Below are positions 18,205 to 28,472 of a stretch of 35,920 nucleotides of DNA, piece after piece. This DNA comes from Necropsobacter rosorum (GTDB lineage Bacteria > Pseudomonadota > Gammaproteobacteria > Enterobacterales > Pasteurellaceae), in contig CCMQ01000018.1 of NCBI GenBank assembly GCA_000751835.1, positions 1 to 35,920 of the forward strand. The letters are read 5' to 3'. The position numbers and the translations under genes were made by a program. How positions within the stretch are numbered: position 1 is the stretch's first letter; each line of letters opens with the position of its first letter. Below the pieces are notes generated by a model, which had not been told where the DNA came from, searched no databases, and worked only from the letters and a program-made list of their open reading frames with translations.

Positions 18205-18687
18205 TTAAACGACAGATTGTAATTGCTGAATGATGTTTTCACCCTGCGCGCTTGCGGCGATCAGCCGGATATTACGCGCCGTACCGGCATAATCGATATT
18301 AACGGACAGATCCGGCGCGGCCAGCAGCCCTTGTCCTTTTTCCGCCCATTCGATCAGACAGATGCTGTCGGCGGCGAAATAATCGCGGATGCCCATAAAT
18401 TCCAGCTCTTCCGGATCACTTAACCGATATAAATCAAAGTGATAAATGCGTTTGTGGGGAAACGGATATTCTTCCACCAGCGTATAAGTGGGGCTTTTCA
18501 CCTTGCCCTGATAACCCAATGCCTGAATCATGCCGCGGCTTAAAGTGGTTTTGCCGGCGCCCAGCTCGCCGTTTAAATAAACCACCACGCCTTGTGCGGC
18601 GGCAATGTTGCAAATTGCATGGATAAGTTGTGCGCCGAAACGGCACATCTCGGCTTCATCGGCAATATATCGGGTGTAATCGGTCAT
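18205..18687 (-). CDS. tsaE: TsaE, tRNA t6A biosynthesis ATPase
   Basis: TsaE is the P-loop ATPase that works with TsaB and TsaD to make N6-threonylcarbamoyladenosine at A37 of ANN-decoding tRNAs. The protein has 160 residues. The P-loop is [14 protein letters not shown] (from 40), followed by [12 protein letters not shown] and [20 protein letters not shown], both family signatures, and CLIEWAEKG near the Walker B position. It heads the conserved cluster tsaE-amiB-mutL-miaA-hfq-hflX; amiB starts 13 bases downstream. Confidence 0.95.
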   Translation of the reverse strand: MTDYTRYIADEAEMCRFGAQLIHAICNIAAAQGVVVYLNGELGAGKTTLSRGMIQALGYQGKVKSPTYTLVEEYPFPHKRIYHFDLYRLSDPEELEFMGIRDYFAADSICLIEWAEKGQGLLAAPDLSVNIDYAGTARNIRLIAASAQGENIIQQLQSVV

Positions 18688-18742
18688 CGGACGGTTGAGT
18701 TTTTCAGCGTTAAAATTGTGCGGAATTGTACCGCACTTTGAT

Positions 18743-18783
18743 AAAAAAAAGTAGGGGAGGGAAGGGCAAAATTGTTTGCCCTT
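18743..18783 (-). terminator. Probable scrB terminator
   Basis: On the minus strand AAGGGCAAA pairs with TTTGCCCTT (18762-18783, 9-bp stem, 4-base loop) about ten bases after the scrB stop. A run of eight T's follows, but 11 bases beyond the stem (18743-18750), so efficiency is uncertain. An uptake sequence lies next to it at 18730-18738. Confidence 0.5.
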
Positions 18784-18793
18784 AATCAGGCGG

Positions 18794-20242
18794 CTATTTT
18801 TCGCAGATCGCCTGCGGATAGCCCACCGTCAGGGCGAGAGGTCTGTCCGTCGTCATCATTTGCGCGCGATCGGCAATAAAGAAACGCGAGGTCATGGCTT
18901 TTTCGCCGTCGTTGAGGAAAATTTCTATCACCGAGCGGTCAAAGAAAATTTCCACCTGTTCCAGTTGGTCGATTTCACAATAACGCTGACTGCCGAGCTG
19001 GCGCATGCTGTCCGTCTGTTCACTGAAAGTGCGGTCCAAACACAGCCGGTTTCCGTCATACGACAGCGTTAAATGCTGGCCCTGCGGGTTATCGAAAAAG
19101 CGGAGGGAAAACGGCTGTTGTTGAGCATTGAATTTGACATAAGCGCAATCCAGTCGTGCGATTTCCGCTTGTTTGTCAATGGTGAAGTCGGAAAGTGCGG
19201 TCAGATTTCGGTAAATTTCCGTCGCCGGGCTCTGATAAATACGATCGCCGACCAGACGCAGCGCGCGCGGCAGGGTGAGCATGGAATGCCACTTATAGCG
19301 CTCGGTCGGATAGCTTAAATCCGGCAAGCCGACCCAGCCCAGCATCAGGCTTTCCACCCCGGAGAAAGTTTGCGGCGCGTAGAAATCAAAGCCCTGATCC
19401 AGCTCGGCGATCCGCTCGGCGTCAAAGCGCAGCCCGTCCAGTTTGCCGAGGGCATAAACGGCGTGATAGTTATTCTGAAATTGGGTTGACTGGCGGGCTT
19501 TGCCTTGCGGCGACCAGATGAAAATGTCTTTGTTTTCCGCCTGATGGTGGAATAAATCCGGGCATTCCCACATAAACACCTGTCGGTTGTCGAATGCCGG
19601 CACGCTTAATTCGCCCAGTAAACGCGGGGTTGCGTCAAGATCATCCATTTCAAACACAATGGCGGTGCCGCTCAGATCGGTGCGCTGCGCGCCGCAAATA
19701 AAGCGGATTTTGCCCTCGGCGCTGAAAAACGGTTTCGGATCGCGTACATGTTCGGTATAGCCTGGCGGCGCCTGTTCGATTAACGCCCGCTTGCGCAACA
19801 AGTTGCCGGCTTTATCGAAGAGCGCTAAATTCTGATAGGGAACGCGCTGATTATCCGCCGCGCGCCGGGTATTGCCGGTATAAAATACTGCGATCTGTTC
19901 ACCGACCAATAACGCGCCGCCGGAATAACAACCGTGGCTTTCAAACATTTCGCAGGGAATGAGATTATCCGCTGGGCGGAAATGCTGAAAATCCGCCGTG
20001 ATCAGATGTTTCCAGTGCTTCATACCGTGCAGGGCGTCAAACGGAAACCATTGATAAAACACATGATATTTTTCGCCGTCGAAGAGCAATCCGTTCGGAT
20101 CATTTAATAAACCGGTCGGCGGGGCGAGGTGATAACGCGGGCGGAAATCTTTATCCTGTGCGACGCTGTCGGCAAGTTGCGCCAGCTCGTCGGGTTGGGC
20201 GGCGTAAAGGCTTTTATATTTGCCTTGATTGAAAATGATCAT
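18794..20242 (-). CDS. scrB: Sucrose-6-phosphate hydrolase (GH32)
   Basis: This is a family 32 glycoside hydrolase that splits sucrose 6-phosphate, the PTS uptake product, into glucose 6-phosphate and fructose. The protein has 482 residues with no signal peptide, so it is cytoplasmic. The nucleophile motif is [10 protein letters not shown] (Asp48), VRDPKPF supplies the transition-state Asp, and WECPDLF supplies the acid/base Glu. A C-terminal beta-sandwich follows. GGAG lies nine bases before the ATG. The gene follows scrK by 73-78 bases, so they are likely co-transcribed. Substrate is inferred from family and neighbour; a related beta-fructosidase role cannot be excluded. Two uptake sequences lie inside. 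Confidence 0.9.
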   Translation of the reverse strand: MIIFNQGKYKSLYAAQPDELAQLADSVAQDKDFRPRYHLAPPTGLLNDPNGLLFDGEKYHVFYQWFPFDALHGMKHWKHLITADFQHFRPADNLIPCEMFESHGCYSGGALLVGEQIAVFYTGNTRRAADNQRVPYQNLALFDKAGNLLRKRALIEQAPPGYTEHVRDPKPFFSAEGKIRFICGAQRTDLSGTAIVFEMDDLDATPRLLGELSVPAFDNRQVFMWECPDLFHHQAENKDIFIWSPQGKARQSTQFQNNYHAVYALGKLDGLRFDAERIAELDQGFDFYAPQTFSGVESLMLGWVGLPDLSYPTERYKWHSMLTLPRALRLVGDRIYQSPATEIYRNLTALSDFTIDKQAEIARLDCAYVKFNAQQQPFSLRFFDNPQGQHLTLSYDGNRLCLDRTFSEQTDSMRQLGSQRYCEIDQLEQVEIFFDRSVIEIFLNDGEKAMTSRFFIADRAQMMTTDRPLALTVGYPQAICEK

Positions 20243-20320
20243 GCTGAATACTCCGAAAAAAGAAGGAAAATGGCGGCGGGAAGCCGGATAAAAAGACGGG
20301 CGAATCGCCCGTCCGTCGGG

Positions 20321-21247
20321 TTAATCGGCCAGAAATGCCGCCAGCTGTGTACGGTTCGGCAAGGCCGACATCGCCCCTTTGGCGGTGGTTGCCAGCGCGC
20401 CGCTGGCATTGGCCTGACGAATAATGTTGACCAGTCTGTCGTGCATGCGCCAATCGGCATGTTGCGACAGGCCGGCAAGCAGCCCGCTGACAAACGCATC
20501 GCCCGCGCCGGTGGTATCCACCGGTTGCACCGCTTTGCCGACAATGGTTTCCTGCTGTCCGTTCAGATGATATAAGGCGCCGTCTTTACCGAGGGTGACG
20601 ATAATCAATTTTTGCGGATAAAGTGCGGTGATTTTTTTAAACGCTTCGTCCAGTGTCGGGGTTTCGGTCAGCAGCGTCAGTTCTTCTTCAGAGAATTTTA
20701 ACACATCGGCCAGCGCCACCGCCTGCATCACCACTCGTTTCATTTCGTCAAAGCTCGGCCATAGGGATTCGCGCAGATTCGGGTCAAAGGAGAAAAAGCC
20801 GTTTGCCGCTTTAATCCGGCGAATCGCCTCGAAAGTAGCTTCGCGCGACGGATTATGAATTAATGCGATAGAACAGCAGTGTAGCCATTCGCCGGACTGA
20901 AAATTGGGCAGATCGGCAATCTGTAAAAACTGATCGGCGCTCGGATTAACCATAAAAGTAAAGCTGCGCTCGCCGTTGTCCAGACCGACCACCACCGTGG
21001 AGGTGCGCTGCTGCGGGTCGAGGATCATATGATCGGTTTCCACCCGCTCCTGCTGCAATGTCCGCTGCATAAATTCGCCCAGCGGATCTTTACCGACCCG
21101 GCCGATAAACGCGGCCTGTCCGCCCAACCGTGCCACGCCCACCGCTACATTGGCGGGCGCACCGCCGGCGCAGCGCAGATAATGTTGTTCGCCGTCGGGA
21201 ATTAAATCCACCACGGCATCGCCTAATACCCAGATTTTGTGTGACAT
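20321..21247 (-). CDS. scrK: Fructokinase (PfkB family)
   Basis: This ribokinase-family sugar kinase most likely phosphorylates the fructose released by ScrB. I chose the ATG at 21247 (MSHKIWVLGDAVVDLIPDGE, 308 residues): it has AAGGAGAG about six bases upstream and starts directly at the family N-terminus. A longer frame from 21295 adds residues of no family character. Signatures are AGGAPANVAVGVARLGG near the sugar-binding site and DTTGAGDAFVSGLLAGL, with the catalytic Asp in GAGD. It is first in the scrK-scrB pair. No ScrR-type regulator or sucrose PTS gene is adjacent. Confidence 0.93.
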   Translation of the reverse strand: MSHKIWVLGDAVVDLIPDGEQHYLRCAGGAPANVAVGVARLGGQAAFIGRVGKDPLGEFMQRTLQQERVETDHMILDPQQRTSTVVVGLDNGERSFTFMVNPSADQFLQIADLPNFQSGEWLHCCSIALIHNPSREATFEAIRRIKAANGFFSFDPNLRESLWPSFDEMKRVVMQAVALADVLKFSEEELTLLTETPTLDEAFKKITALYPQKLIIVTLGKDGALYHLNGQQETIVGKAVQPVDTTGAGDAFVSGLLAGLSQHADWRMHDRLVNIIRQANASGALATTAKGAMSALPNRTQLAAFLAD

Positions 21248-21272
21248 GTTTGCTCTCCTTTCGGATGTCGAG

Positions 21273-21293
21273 GATGCGGAGGTTATTCGCATC
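21273..21293. promoter_or_regulatory. Inverted repeat in the scrK leader
   Basis: GATGCG and CGCATC form 6-base inverted arms with a 9-base spacer, 26 bases before the scrK start. It could be an operator for a sugar-responsive repressor or a small leader hairpin. It does not match a ScrR operator that I can name. Confidence 0.25.
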
Positions 21294-21333
21294 ATGGTAT
21301 GCTGAATTCGGTGATAAAAATAGGCCGGAAAAA

Positions 21334-21358
21334 GACCGCACTTTTTAAAAGTGCGGTC
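21334..21358 (-). terminator. tyrS terminator made of two uptake sequences
   Basis: GACCGCACTTTT and AAAAGTGCGGTC are perfectly inverted around one central base. On the minus strand the stem is followed by TTTTT, giving a textbook intrinsic terminator 11 bases past the tyrS stop codon. The plus strand flank (CGGTTTTC) is weaker. Confidence 0.85.
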
Positions 21359-21368
21359 GGTTTTCAGC

Positions 21369-22556
21369 TTATTTTACCGTTACCCGGGCAAATTTACGTT
21401 TGCCGACCTGATACACGGCGGTGCCGCTGCTGATGTGTTGTTTCGGATCCTGAGCTTTGGCGCCGTCGATTTTCACGCCGCCTTGCTGCACCATACGGAT
21501 GGCTTCCGAGGTGGAGCTGACCAAACCAGCCTCTTTTAACAGATTGGCCAGCGCGATGTCGCCGTTTAAGGTCAGTTCCGGCATTTCATCCGGCAGGGCG
21601 CCTTTCTGGAACCGGTTGATAAATTCCTGTTCCGCCGCTTCGGCCGCCGCTTCGTCATGGAAGCGGGCAATGAGTTCTTTCGCCAGCAATATTTTAACGT
21701 CGCGCGGATTACGCCCTTGCGCCACTTCCTGTTTTAAGCGGGCGATATCCGCCAGCGGCCGGAACGACAGCAGATCGTACCAATCCCACATCAGTTGGTC
21801 GGAAATGGACATCACTTTGCCGAACATCTCATTCGGGGCATCGCTGACGCCGATATAATTGCCCAGCGATTTGGACATTTTCTTCTCGCCGTCCAGACCG
21901 ACCAGCAGCGGCAGCGTCATGGCAACCTGCGGTTTCTGACCGTCGGCTTTTTGCAGTTCGCGCCCGATTAACAGGTTAAAGGTTTGGTCGGTACCGCCCA
22001 GCTCCACATCGGCTTGTAAATGCACCGAATCGTAGCCTTGCAGCAACGGATAAATAAATTCGTGAATCGCAATGGATTGGTTATTGGCGAAGCGTTTTTT
22101 AAAGTCGTCACGTTCCAGCATGCGCGCGACGGTGTAATTGGACGCCAGACGGATCATGCCGACGGTACCCAGCTCACCCAGCCAGTCGGAATTAAATACG
22201 ATGCGGGTTTTTTGCGGGTCCAGAATTTTGAAAATCTGTTCTTTGTAGGTTTCCGCATTGCGCAGCACATCTTCGCGTGAAAGCGGCGGGCGGGTGGCGT
22301 TTTTACCGGAAGGGTCGCCGACCGTGGCGGTAAAATCGCCGATCAGAAAGATCACTTCATGGCCGAAATTCTGGAATTGGCGCAATTTATTTAACACGAC
22401 GGTGTGACCCAAGTGAATATCCGGTGCGGTAGGATCAGCACCCAGTTTGATTCTTAACGGGCGGTTTTGGGTTAATTTTTCGATCAAATCCGATTCCGAA
22501 TAAATCTGATCCGTACCGCGTTTCAGTTCCGCGAGAACAGTGTTGATATCACTCAT
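21369..22556 (-). CDS. tyrS: Tyrosyl-tRNA synthetase
   Basis: This class I aminoacyl-tRNA synthetase charges tRNA-Tyr. I use the ATG at 22556 ([14 protein letters not shown], 395 residues, the length of the Haemophilus-type enzyme); an upstream ATG at 22649 would add 31 residues, start upstream of the predicted promoter and give no family match. The HIGH motif is HLGH (48-51), KMSKS appears intact in [11 protein letters not shown], and the C-terminal S4 RNA-binding domain is visible from about residue 330 ([20 protein letters not shown]). AGGA lies about nine bases before the ATG. The 5' leader is short and shows no T-box. Confidence 0.96.
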   Translation of the reverse strand: MSDINTVLAELKRGTDQIYSESDLIEKLTQNRPLRIKLGADPTAPDIHLGHTVVLNKLRQFQNFGHEVIFLIGDFTATVGDPSGKNATRPPLSREDVLRNAETYKEQIFKILDPQKTRIVFNSDWLGELGTVGMIRLASNYTVARMLERDDFKKRFANNQSIAIHEFIYPLLQGYDSVHLQADVELGGTDQTFNLLIGRELQKADGQKPQVAMTLPLLVGLDGEKKMSKSLGNYIGVSDAPNEMFGKVMSISDQLMWDWYDLLSFRPLADIARLKQEVAQGRNPRDVKILLAKELIARFHDEAAAEAAEQEFINRFQKGALPDEMPELTLNGDIALANLLKEAGLVSSTSEAIRMVQQGGVKIDGAKAQDPKQHISSGTAVYQVGKRKFARVTVK

Positions 22557-22596
22557 GGGGTAGTCCTGTGTTGGTTTTGCTAAATTTAACCCCTGT

Positions 22597-22624
22597 ATTA
22601 TAGAGATTATTCGTAAAATGAAAA
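22597..22624 (-). promoter_or_regulatory. tyrS promoter
   Basis: On the minus strand a perfect TATAAT (22597-22602) is preceded by a 16-base spacer and TTTTCA (22619-22624, 4 of 6). Transcription should start near 22590, giving a leader of about 34 bases before the ATG. Confidence 0.6.
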
Positions 22625-22693
22625 GCCTGCGCGCGCTTGGGCTTATCACATTTCATCAAATTCCGTTGCCGGCGGTTGGGCGAGGCGGGCATG

Positions 22694-22727
22694 TTGTCAT
22701 CAAACTGTCATATTTCTTTTTTATACT
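22694..22727 (+). promoter_or_regulatory. Pho box and -10 element of the pst-pho operon
   Basis: TTGTCATCAAACTGTCAT (22694-22711) matches the PhoB site: two CTGTCAT-type 7-mers separated by four bases, with one mismatch in total. Exactly ten bases later is TATACT (22722-22727), the usual distance from a Pho box to a -10 element. A degenerate third half-site, CTTTTTT, follows at 22716. It should place pstSCAB-phoBR under PhoB activation when phosphate is scarce. Confidence 0.88.
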
Positions 22728-22770
22728 GCCTGTGCAGTCAAGCAATGGTATGTAAACAGGAGAAAGTAAT

Positions 22771-23814
22771 ATGACGAAAATTCGGGTAACAAAAATCGCG
22801 TTGCTGGCGTTGCCGCTGATGGCATGGTCATTTATCGCACAGGCGCAGACGATTACCGGTGCGGGCGCCTCTTTCCCATATCCGATTTATGCCAAATGGG
22901 CGGCTTTATATGAGAAGGAAACCGGCAATAAAGTGAATTATCAGTCGATCGGATCCGGCGGCGGACAGCAGCAGATTATCGCCAACACCGTGGATTTCGG
23001 CGCTTCGGATGACCCGATGAAGCCTGCTACGCTGGAACAACACCGGTTATTGCAGTTTCCTGCCGTGATCGGCGGCACCGTGCCGGTGGTCAATCTGCCC
23101 GGCATTGCAAGCGGACAGCTGAAATTATCGGGCACGGTGCTGGCGGATATTTTTCTCGGCAAGATTAAATACTGGCATGATCCGGCGATTGCGGCATTGA
23201 ATCCGGACGTTACGCTGCCGAATAAAGCGATTATCGTGGTGCATCGTTCGGACGGCTCGGGGACGACATTCGGCTGGACCAATTATCTGGCTAAAGTGTC
23301 GCCCGAATGGCGGGAAAAAGTTGGTGAGGGCAAATCGGTGAAATGGCCGGTCGGTCAGGGCGGCAAAGGCAACGAAGGCGTTGCGGCCTATGTGCGCCAG
23401 CTGAAATATACCATCGGTTATGTGGAATATGCTTATGCGAAACAAAATAATCTGGCATGGACACGGCTGCAAAATAAGAGCGGTGCCTTTGTGCAGCCTT
23501 CGAAAGACAGCTTTTCCGCCGCCGCGGCAAATGCAAAATGGGATAACACGCCGGGTATGGGCGTGGTGCTGACGGATGAAGCGGGCGAGCAATCCTGGCC
23601 GGTGACGGCGGCGAGCTTTATTTTAATGCGCAAACAGGCAGATCAACCGGCACAAACCAAAGGTGTGTTTGATTTTTTCGGCTGGGCGTTTAAGCAGGGC
23701 AAAAATGCCGCGGCAGAACTGGATTATGTGCCGTTGCCCGATAATGTGGTACAGCAGATTGAAGCGAAATGGGCAAACGAGGTGAGCGATCCGCAGGGCA
23801 ACTCGCTGCGTTAA
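22771..23814 (+). CDS. pstS: PstS, periplasmic phosphate-binding protein
   Basis: PstS captures inorganic phosphate in the periplasm for the PstCAB importer. The protein has 347 residues. A signal peptide ends at FIAQA (cleavage after residue 25). The mature protein starts [19 protein letters not shown], with the family phosphate-loop residues in [32 protein letters not shown] and [12 protein letters not shown] are the other binding segments. AGGAGAAAG is a strong ribosome-binding site. It is the first gene of the operon, 60 bases after the Pho box. Confidence 0.97.
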   Translation: MTKIRVTKIALLALPLMAWSFIAQAQTITGAGASFPYPIYAKWAALYEKETGNKVNYQSIGSGGGQQQIIANTVDFGASDDPMKPATLEQHRLLQFPAVIGGTVPVVNLPGIASGQLKLSGTVLADIFLGKIKYWHDPAIAALNPDVTLPNKAIIVVHRSDGSGTTFGWTNYLAKVSPEWREKVGEGKSVKWPVGQGGKGNEGVAAYVRQLKYTIGYVEYAYAKQNNLAWTRLQNKSGAFVQPSKDSFSAAAANAKWDNTPGMGVVLTDEAGEQSWPVTAASFILMRKQADQPAQTKGVFDFFGWAFKQGKNAAAELDYVPLPDNVVQQIEAKWANEVSDPQGNSLR

Positions 23815-23872
23815 TCTCATCGCCGCCTCTGTGCGCAAGCGGACGGAGGCGGATCGGACAAGAGCAAACGAT

Positions 23873-24826
23873 ATGACTAAAATAAATCAAAAATGCCTCA
23901 ATCATCCGTGGATTGAAGGCCTGTTTAAGCGCACCACAGCGTTTTTCGCCCTGTTGGTGTTCGCCGTTCTGATGGCAATTTTATTGTCGTTGATTATCGG
24001 CAGCTGGGATTCGCTTACCCGATTCGGCCTCTCTTTTCTGCACCACGCCGACTGGGATCCGGTGCAGGATAGCTACGGCGCGCTGGTACCGGTGGCGGGA
24101 ACCTTAATTTCCGCGCTGATCGCCTTATGTATTGCCGTGCCGGTTTCCTTCGGGATCGCCATGTTTTTAACCGAACTGGCGCCCGAATGGGTTAAAAAAC
24201 CGGTGGGCATTGCGGTGGAAATGCTGGCGGCAATCCCGTCTATTATTTACGGGATGTGGGGCCTGTTCGTGTTCGTGCCGTTGTTTCAGGAGCATATTCA
24301 GCCTTATTTGATTGAAATGCTCAGCCCGTTACCGTTAATCGGCATCTTATTTTCCGGCGCGCCGTTCGGCATCGGGCTGTTCAGCGCCGGGCTGGTGCTG
24401 GCGATTATGATTATTCCGTTTATCGCGTCGATGATGCGGGAAGTGTTTGCCGCGGTGCCGCCGATGTTGAAAGAATCCGCCTACGGTCTGGGTTCGACCA
24501 CATGGGAGGTGATATGGAAGATTGTCATGCCTTATACCAAAACCGGAGTGATCGGCAGTGTGATGCTGGGGTTAGGCCGGGCGTTGGGGGAAACGATGGC
24601 GGTGACTTTTGTGATCGGTAACGCCTTTTATTTGCCCGAGTCCGTATTTTCGCCGTCCACCTCCATCGCCTCGGCGATTGCCAATGAATTTAACGAAGCC
24701 GGCGGGCTGCAAAAATCCGCCTTAATGGAATTGGGATTAATCCTGTTTTTGATTACCACCTTGGTATTAATGCTCTCGCGTTTTTTGGTAGCGCGGATAA
24801 CGAAAAAAGAAGGTAAAACTCGATGA
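23873..24826 (+). CDS. pstC: PstC, phosphate ABC transporter permease
   Basis: This inner-membrane permease pairs with PstA. I use the ATG at 23873 ([11 protein letters not shown], 317 residues) rather than the in-frame GTG at 23831, which would add a highly charged, non-conserved leader. The first span is about residues 20-45 ([19 protein letters not shown]), and [16 protein letters not shown] opens the transport domain. The EAA-type loop is near [37 protein letters not shown] is typical of PstC. The stop shares ATGA with the pstA start. Confidence 0.95.
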   Translation: MTKINQKCLNHPWIEGLFKRTTAFFALLVFAVLMAILLSLIIGSWDSLTRFGLSFLHHADWDPVQDSYGALVPVAGTLISALIALCIAVPVSFGIAMFLTELAPEWVKKPVGIAVEMLAAIPSIIYGMWGLFVFVPLFQEHIQPYLIEMLSPLPLIGILFSGAPFGIGLFSAGLVLAIMIIPFIASMMREVFAAVPPMLKESAYGLGSTTWEVIWKIVMPYTKTGVIGSVMLGLGRALGETMAVTFVIGNAFYLPESVFSPSTSIASAIANEFNEAGGLQKSALMELGLILFLITTLVLMLSRFLVARITKKEGKTR

Positions 24827-25668
24827 ATAATGACCGCACTATTCGGTTCCATTGCCGCAAACTAAGCAATAAGCTCATGCTGGGATTATCGTTTCTGGCA
24901 GTCATCTTCGGTTTGTTCTGGTTGTGCTGGATTTTGTTTACGCTGGTCAGCAAAGGTATTCCGGCGCTGTCCTGGCAGTTATTTATCCATCCGACACCGG
25001 CGCCGAACGAACCGGGCGGATTGTTCAATGCGATTGTCGGTTCCGCGCTGATGTTGCTGGTGGCCACACTGATTGCCACACCGGTCGGGATTTTAGCCGG
25101 CACTTATCTGGCGGAATACGGCAGATACGGCCGTCTGGCGGCGGCGACCCGTTTTTTAAACGATATTTTGCTGTCCGCCCCGTCGATTATTATCGGCTTG
25201 TTTGTTTATGCCGTTTATGTGGCGCAGGTGGAACATTATTCCGGCTGGGCGGGAGCGTTTGCCTTAGCCATGCTGGCCATTCCGGTGGTGGTTCGCACTA
25301 CCGACAGTATGCTGAGCCTGATTCCGAATAACCTGCGTGAAGCCGCGGCGGCGCTGGGCTGTCCTCAATGGCGGGTGATTACCATGATCTGCTACCCGGC
25401 CGCCCGTTCCGGCATTATCACCGGGGCGCTGCTGGCGGTGGCGCGTATTGCGGGGGAAACCGCGCCGCTGTTATTTACCGCACTGTCCAATCAGTTTACC
25501 TCATGGAATATGAACGGGCCGCTGGCAAATTTACCGGTGGTGATTTATCAGTATGCCTCAAGCCCTTTTCAGGACTGGAATCAGCTGGCTTGGGTGGGGG
25601 CGACGCTGATTACGTTTTTTGTGTTGCTGTTAAATTTAATCACGCGGCTTGTTCTACAGAAAAAATAG
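24823..25668 (+). CDS. pstA: PstA, phosphate ABC transporter permease
   Basis: PstA is the second permease of the phosphate importer. The protein has 281 residues with about six membrane spans, the first near 18-41 ([19 protein letters not shown]). Family features are [35 protein letters not shown] and the coupling loop [19 protein letters not shown], followed by [15 protein letters not shown]. It overlaps pstC by four bases and is followed nine bases later by pstB. Confidence 0.95.
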   Translation: MNNDRTIRFHCRKLSNKLMLGLSFLAVIFGLFWLCWILFTLVSKGIPALSWQLFIHPTPAPNEPGGLFNAIVGSALMLLVATLIATPVGILAGTYLAEYGRYGRLAAATRFLNDILLSAPSIIIGLFVYAVYVAQVEHYSGWAGAFALAMLAIPVVVRTTDSMLSLIPNNLREAAAALGCPQWRVITMICYPAARSGIITGALLAVARIAGETAPLLFTALSNQFTSWNMNGPLANLPVVIYQYASSPFQDWNQLAWVGATLITFFVLLLNLITRLVLQKK

Positions 25669-25677
25669 GAGAAAAAA

Positions 25678-26457
25678 ATGGAGCATCCAATTATCACCGC
25701 GGCGCAGACTAAAATTGCGGTGAATAATCTGAATTTTTATTACGGTGGCTTTCAGGCGCTGAAAAACATTACGATGCGCATTGCAAAAAATAAAGTGACC
25801 GCTTTTATCGGCCCTTCCGGCTGCGGCAAATCCACCTTGCTGCGCACATTTAACCGTATGTTCGAGCTGTATCCCGCTCAGCATGCCAGCGGGGAAATCA
25901 ATCTGGACGGCGAAAATCTGTTGACGACGGCAACGGACGTGGCCATTATTCGTGCCAAAATCGGCATGGTATTTCAGAAACCGACGCCGTTTCCGATGTC
26001 GATTTATGACAATGTGGCGTTCGGCATTCGATTATTTGAAAAATTAACTAAAGCGGAGCTGCATGATCGGGTAGAATGGGCGTTGACCAAAGCGGCATTG
26101 TGGAATGAAGTGAAAGATAAGCTGCAACAAAGCGGCGACAGTCTGTCCGGCGGTCAGCAGCAGCGGTTGTGTATCGCCAGAGGCATTGCGGTAAAACCGG
26201 AAGTGTTGTTGCTGGACGAGCCCTGTTCGGCGCTGGATCCGATTTCAACCATGAAAATTGAAGAGTTGATCGGCGAGCTGAAGCATGATTATACGGTGGC
26301 TATCGTCACTCATAATATGCAGCAGGCGGCGCGCTGTTCCGATTATACCGCCTATATGTATTTGGGCGAGCTGGTGGAGTTTGATCACACCAAGGCATTG
26401 TTCGCTCAGCCTAAATATCAGAAAACGGCGGATTATATTTCGGGGCGTATGGGCTAA
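25678..26457 (+). CDS. pstB: PstB, phosphate ABC transporter ATPase
   Basis: PstB powers phosphate import. The protein has 259 residues. All ABC motifs are intact: Walker [10 protein letters not shown] (45-53), Q-loop [20 protein letters not shown], signature LSGGQQQR, Walker [13 protein letters not shown] and switch His in [20 protein letters not shown] lies close to the ATG. In enteric bacteria PstB also takes part in signalling phosphate status to PhoR through PhoU, but no phoU follows here; phoB starts 33 bases downstream. Confidence 0.97.
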   Translation: MEHPIITAAQTKIAVNNLNFYYGGFQALKNITMRIAKNKVTAFIGPSGCGKSTLLRTFNRMFELYPAQHASGEINLDGENLLTTATDVAIIRAKIGMVFQKPTPFPMSIYDNVAFGIRLFEKLTKAELHDRVEWALTKAALWNEVKDKLQQSGDSLSGGQQQRLCIARGIAVKPEVLLLDEPCSALDPISTMKIEELIGELKHDYTVAIVTHNMQQAARCSDYTAYMYLGELVEFDHTKALFAQPKYQKTADYISGRMG

Positions 26458-26490
26458 GGCGTTAAAGACGGGTGAATGGGGAGAAATAGG

Positions 26491-27186
26491 GTGACGGCGA
26501 AGAAAATACTGGTAGTGGAGGATGAACGGGCGATCCGCGATATGATCGCGCTGTTTCTGGCGCAGCACAACTATACGGTGATCGAAGCGGAGGATTACCC
26601 AAGTGCGGTGAAAAAAATGAAAGAAAAACCGCACTTAATCTTGCTGGACTGGATGCTGCCGGGGCGTTCCGGCATCCAGTTTATTCAGTATCTGAAAAAA
26701 AATGAGGAAAGCGCGAAAATTCCGATCATTATGTTAACCGCACGCAGCGCGGAAGAGGATTGCATCACCTGCCTGAACAGCGGCGCCGATGATTATGTCA
26801 GCAAACCTTTTTCCCCGAAAGTGCTGCTGGCGCGCATTGATGCCATGTGGCGGCGCAGTTATGAAACGAATGAGCGGATTTATATCGACGATCTGATGCT
26901 GGATCAGAGCGCACAGCGGGTCAGCGTGAATCAGCGTCCGATAGAACTCAGCGCCACCGAATATAAACTGCTGCATTTTTTTATGTCTCATCCGGAAAAA
27001 GTCTATAGCCGGGAACAGTTGCTGGATTTTATCTGGGGCAATGAGATTTATGTGGAAGATCGCACGGTGGATTCCTATATTCGTCGCCTGCGTAAAAGTC
27101 TGGAACCCTATGGCTTCGACCGCTATATTCAAACGGTCAGAGGAACGGGGTATCGGTTCTCCACCCACTGTCAGGATATGCCATGA
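26491..27186 (+). CDS. phoB: PhoB, phosphate response regulator
   Basis: PhoB is an OmpR-family response regulator that activates Pho-box promoters when phosphorylated by PhoR. I favour the GTG at 26491 ([12 protein letters not shown], 231 residues), which matches the E. coli start and has GGGGAG seven bases upstream; an ATG at 26476 would add five residues. The receiver domain carries the acidic pocket at EDE (10-12), phospho-acceptor Asp53 ([10 protein letters not shown]), the switch Thr in MLTAR and Lys in SKPFSP. The C-terminal winged helix runs from about 130 ([15 protein letters not shown]) to [14 protein letters not shown]. Two opposed uptake sequences (26601-26609, 26628-26636) lie inside. 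It overlaps phoR by four bases. Confidence 0.95.
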   Translation: MTAKKILVVEDERAIRDMIALFLAQHNYTVIEAEDYPSAVKKMKEKPHLILLDWMLPGRSGIQFIQYLKKNEESAKIPIIMLTARSAEEDCITCLNSGADDYVSKPFSPKVLLARIDAMWRRSYETNERIYIDDLMLDQSAQRVSVNQRPIELSATEYKLLHFFMSHPEKVYSREQLLDFIWGNEIYVEDRTVDSYIRRLRKSLEPYGFDRYIQTVRGTGYRFSTHCQDMP

Positions 27187-28472
27187 AATACCGTGTATTC
27201 GCTTCTTTTCTGTTTGAAATTCTGCTGGCGGCCGGCGTCGCGTTATTGTTCGGCTTGTTTGCCAAAGATTTTCTGTTCTGGCTGGTTATCATTCTGGGGT
27301 TATTGTTAGTTCGTCACCACTATAACGAATATCATTTATTGCGCCTGCTTTCGCCGCAAACCCAGCAGCATAAATACCGCGGCAATCTGCTGGCCTACAT
27401 TTCTCAAACCGCGGCCTATAATCGCTATCGCCACCGTAAAGATAAAATCAAAACCCTGCGCCTGTTATCCAAACTCAACCGCAATATGCAGTACCTGCCC
27501 GACGGAATTATTATTTTTCAGCAGCACGGCGCAATCTCTTGGTGTAACAACGTTGCCCAGCAGATCTTTGATTTTTACTGGGATAAAAAAATGCAGAAAA
27601 ATATTTTTAGCGTGATTTTTTATGAGGAATTCAAAAGTTATTTTAAAAAAAATAAATGGCATCATTCTTTAGTGTTATTGCTTAATAATCAACGCTATAT
27701 TGAAATCAATATCAATAAATACGATGAATTCAGCTATTTAATGATCGCACGCGATGTGACCCAGTTTATTCGCCTGCTGCATTCGCGGCAAACCTTTTTA
27801 ACCAATCTGAATCATGAATTGCGCACCCCGCTGACTGTCATTCAGGGTTATCTGGAACTGCTGGAAGGAGAAAGTCAGGGTTCGGCATTACAACATAAAG
27901 CCTTGCAGGCAATGAAAGAACAAAGCGGCAGAATGGCGACGCTGCTGCAACAATTAAATACGCTGGCGAAGATAGAAATTTCATCGAACAAGGAGCATCA
28001 GGTAGTGGATGTGGCGCAATTGATTCTGGCGCTACAGAAAAACATTGCCGTACTTAATGATCAGCAGCACAGGCTATGCTTTGAGATTGAACCGGATCTG
28101 AAAATCATGGGCGATGAATCTCAGTTGCAAAGTGCGGTGTCCAATCTGATTTATAATGCGCTTAAACACGCGGGACAAGGCACGACTATTCATGTCGGCT
28201 GGAAAAACACTGAGCAGGGTGCCGAATTCAGCGTGACCGACGACGGCATCGGCATCGCGCCGCAGCATTTACCGCACTTAACCGAACGATTTTATCGGGT
28301 GGACGAAGCGCGCACCAATCATACCGGCGGCACCGGCTTGGGGCTGGCGATTGTTAAACACGCGCTGGAACAGCATGATTCTCATCTGGAAATTCAAAGT
28401 ACGGAAGGCAAAGGCAGCCGTTTCAGCTTTCTGATTAAAAAACGCTATGTCATCAAAGAATCACACGAATAA
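27183..28472 (+). CDS. phoR: PhoR, phosphate sensor histidine kinase
   Basis: PhoR is the membrane histidine kinase partner of PhoB. The protein has 429 residues. Two closely spaced N-terminal spans (about 5-26 and 29-45) leave almost no periplasmic loop, as in E. coli PhoR, which senses through the Pst complex. A PAS-like domain starts near 100 ([19 protein letters not shown]). The H-box is [20 protein letters not shown] with His211. The kinase domain has an N-box ([10 protein letters not shown]), DDGIGIAP and [13 protein letters not shown]. The ATG overlaps the phoB stop. The TAA stop runs into the T tract of a terminator for opposing transcription. Two uptake sequences lie inside. Confidence 0.96.
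   Translation: MKYRVFASFLFEILLAAGVALLFGLFAKDFLFWLVIILGLLLVRHHYNEYHLLRLLSPQTQQHKYRGNLLAYISQTAAYNRYRHRKDKIKTLRLLSKLNRNMQYLPDGIIIFQQHGAISWCNNVAQQIFDFYWDKKMQKNIFSVIFYEEFKSYFKKNKWHHSLVLLLNNQRYIEININKYDEFSYLMIARDVTQFIRLLHSRQTFLTNLNHELRTPLTVIQGYLELLEGESQGSALQHKALQAMKEQSGRMATLLQQLNTLAKIEISSNKEHQVVDVAQLILALQKNIAVLNDQQHRLCFEIEPDLKIMGDESQLQSAVSNLIYNALKHAGQGTTIHVGWKNTEQGAEFSVTDDGIGIAPQHLPHLTERFYRVDEARTNHTGGTGLGLAIVKHALEQHDSHLEIQSTEGKGSRFSFLIKKRYVIKESHE

Noticed and set aside
22557-22600. T-box or other riboswitch before tyrS.
   Set aside because: The predicted leader is only about 34 bases, with no room for a specifier stem or antiterminator.
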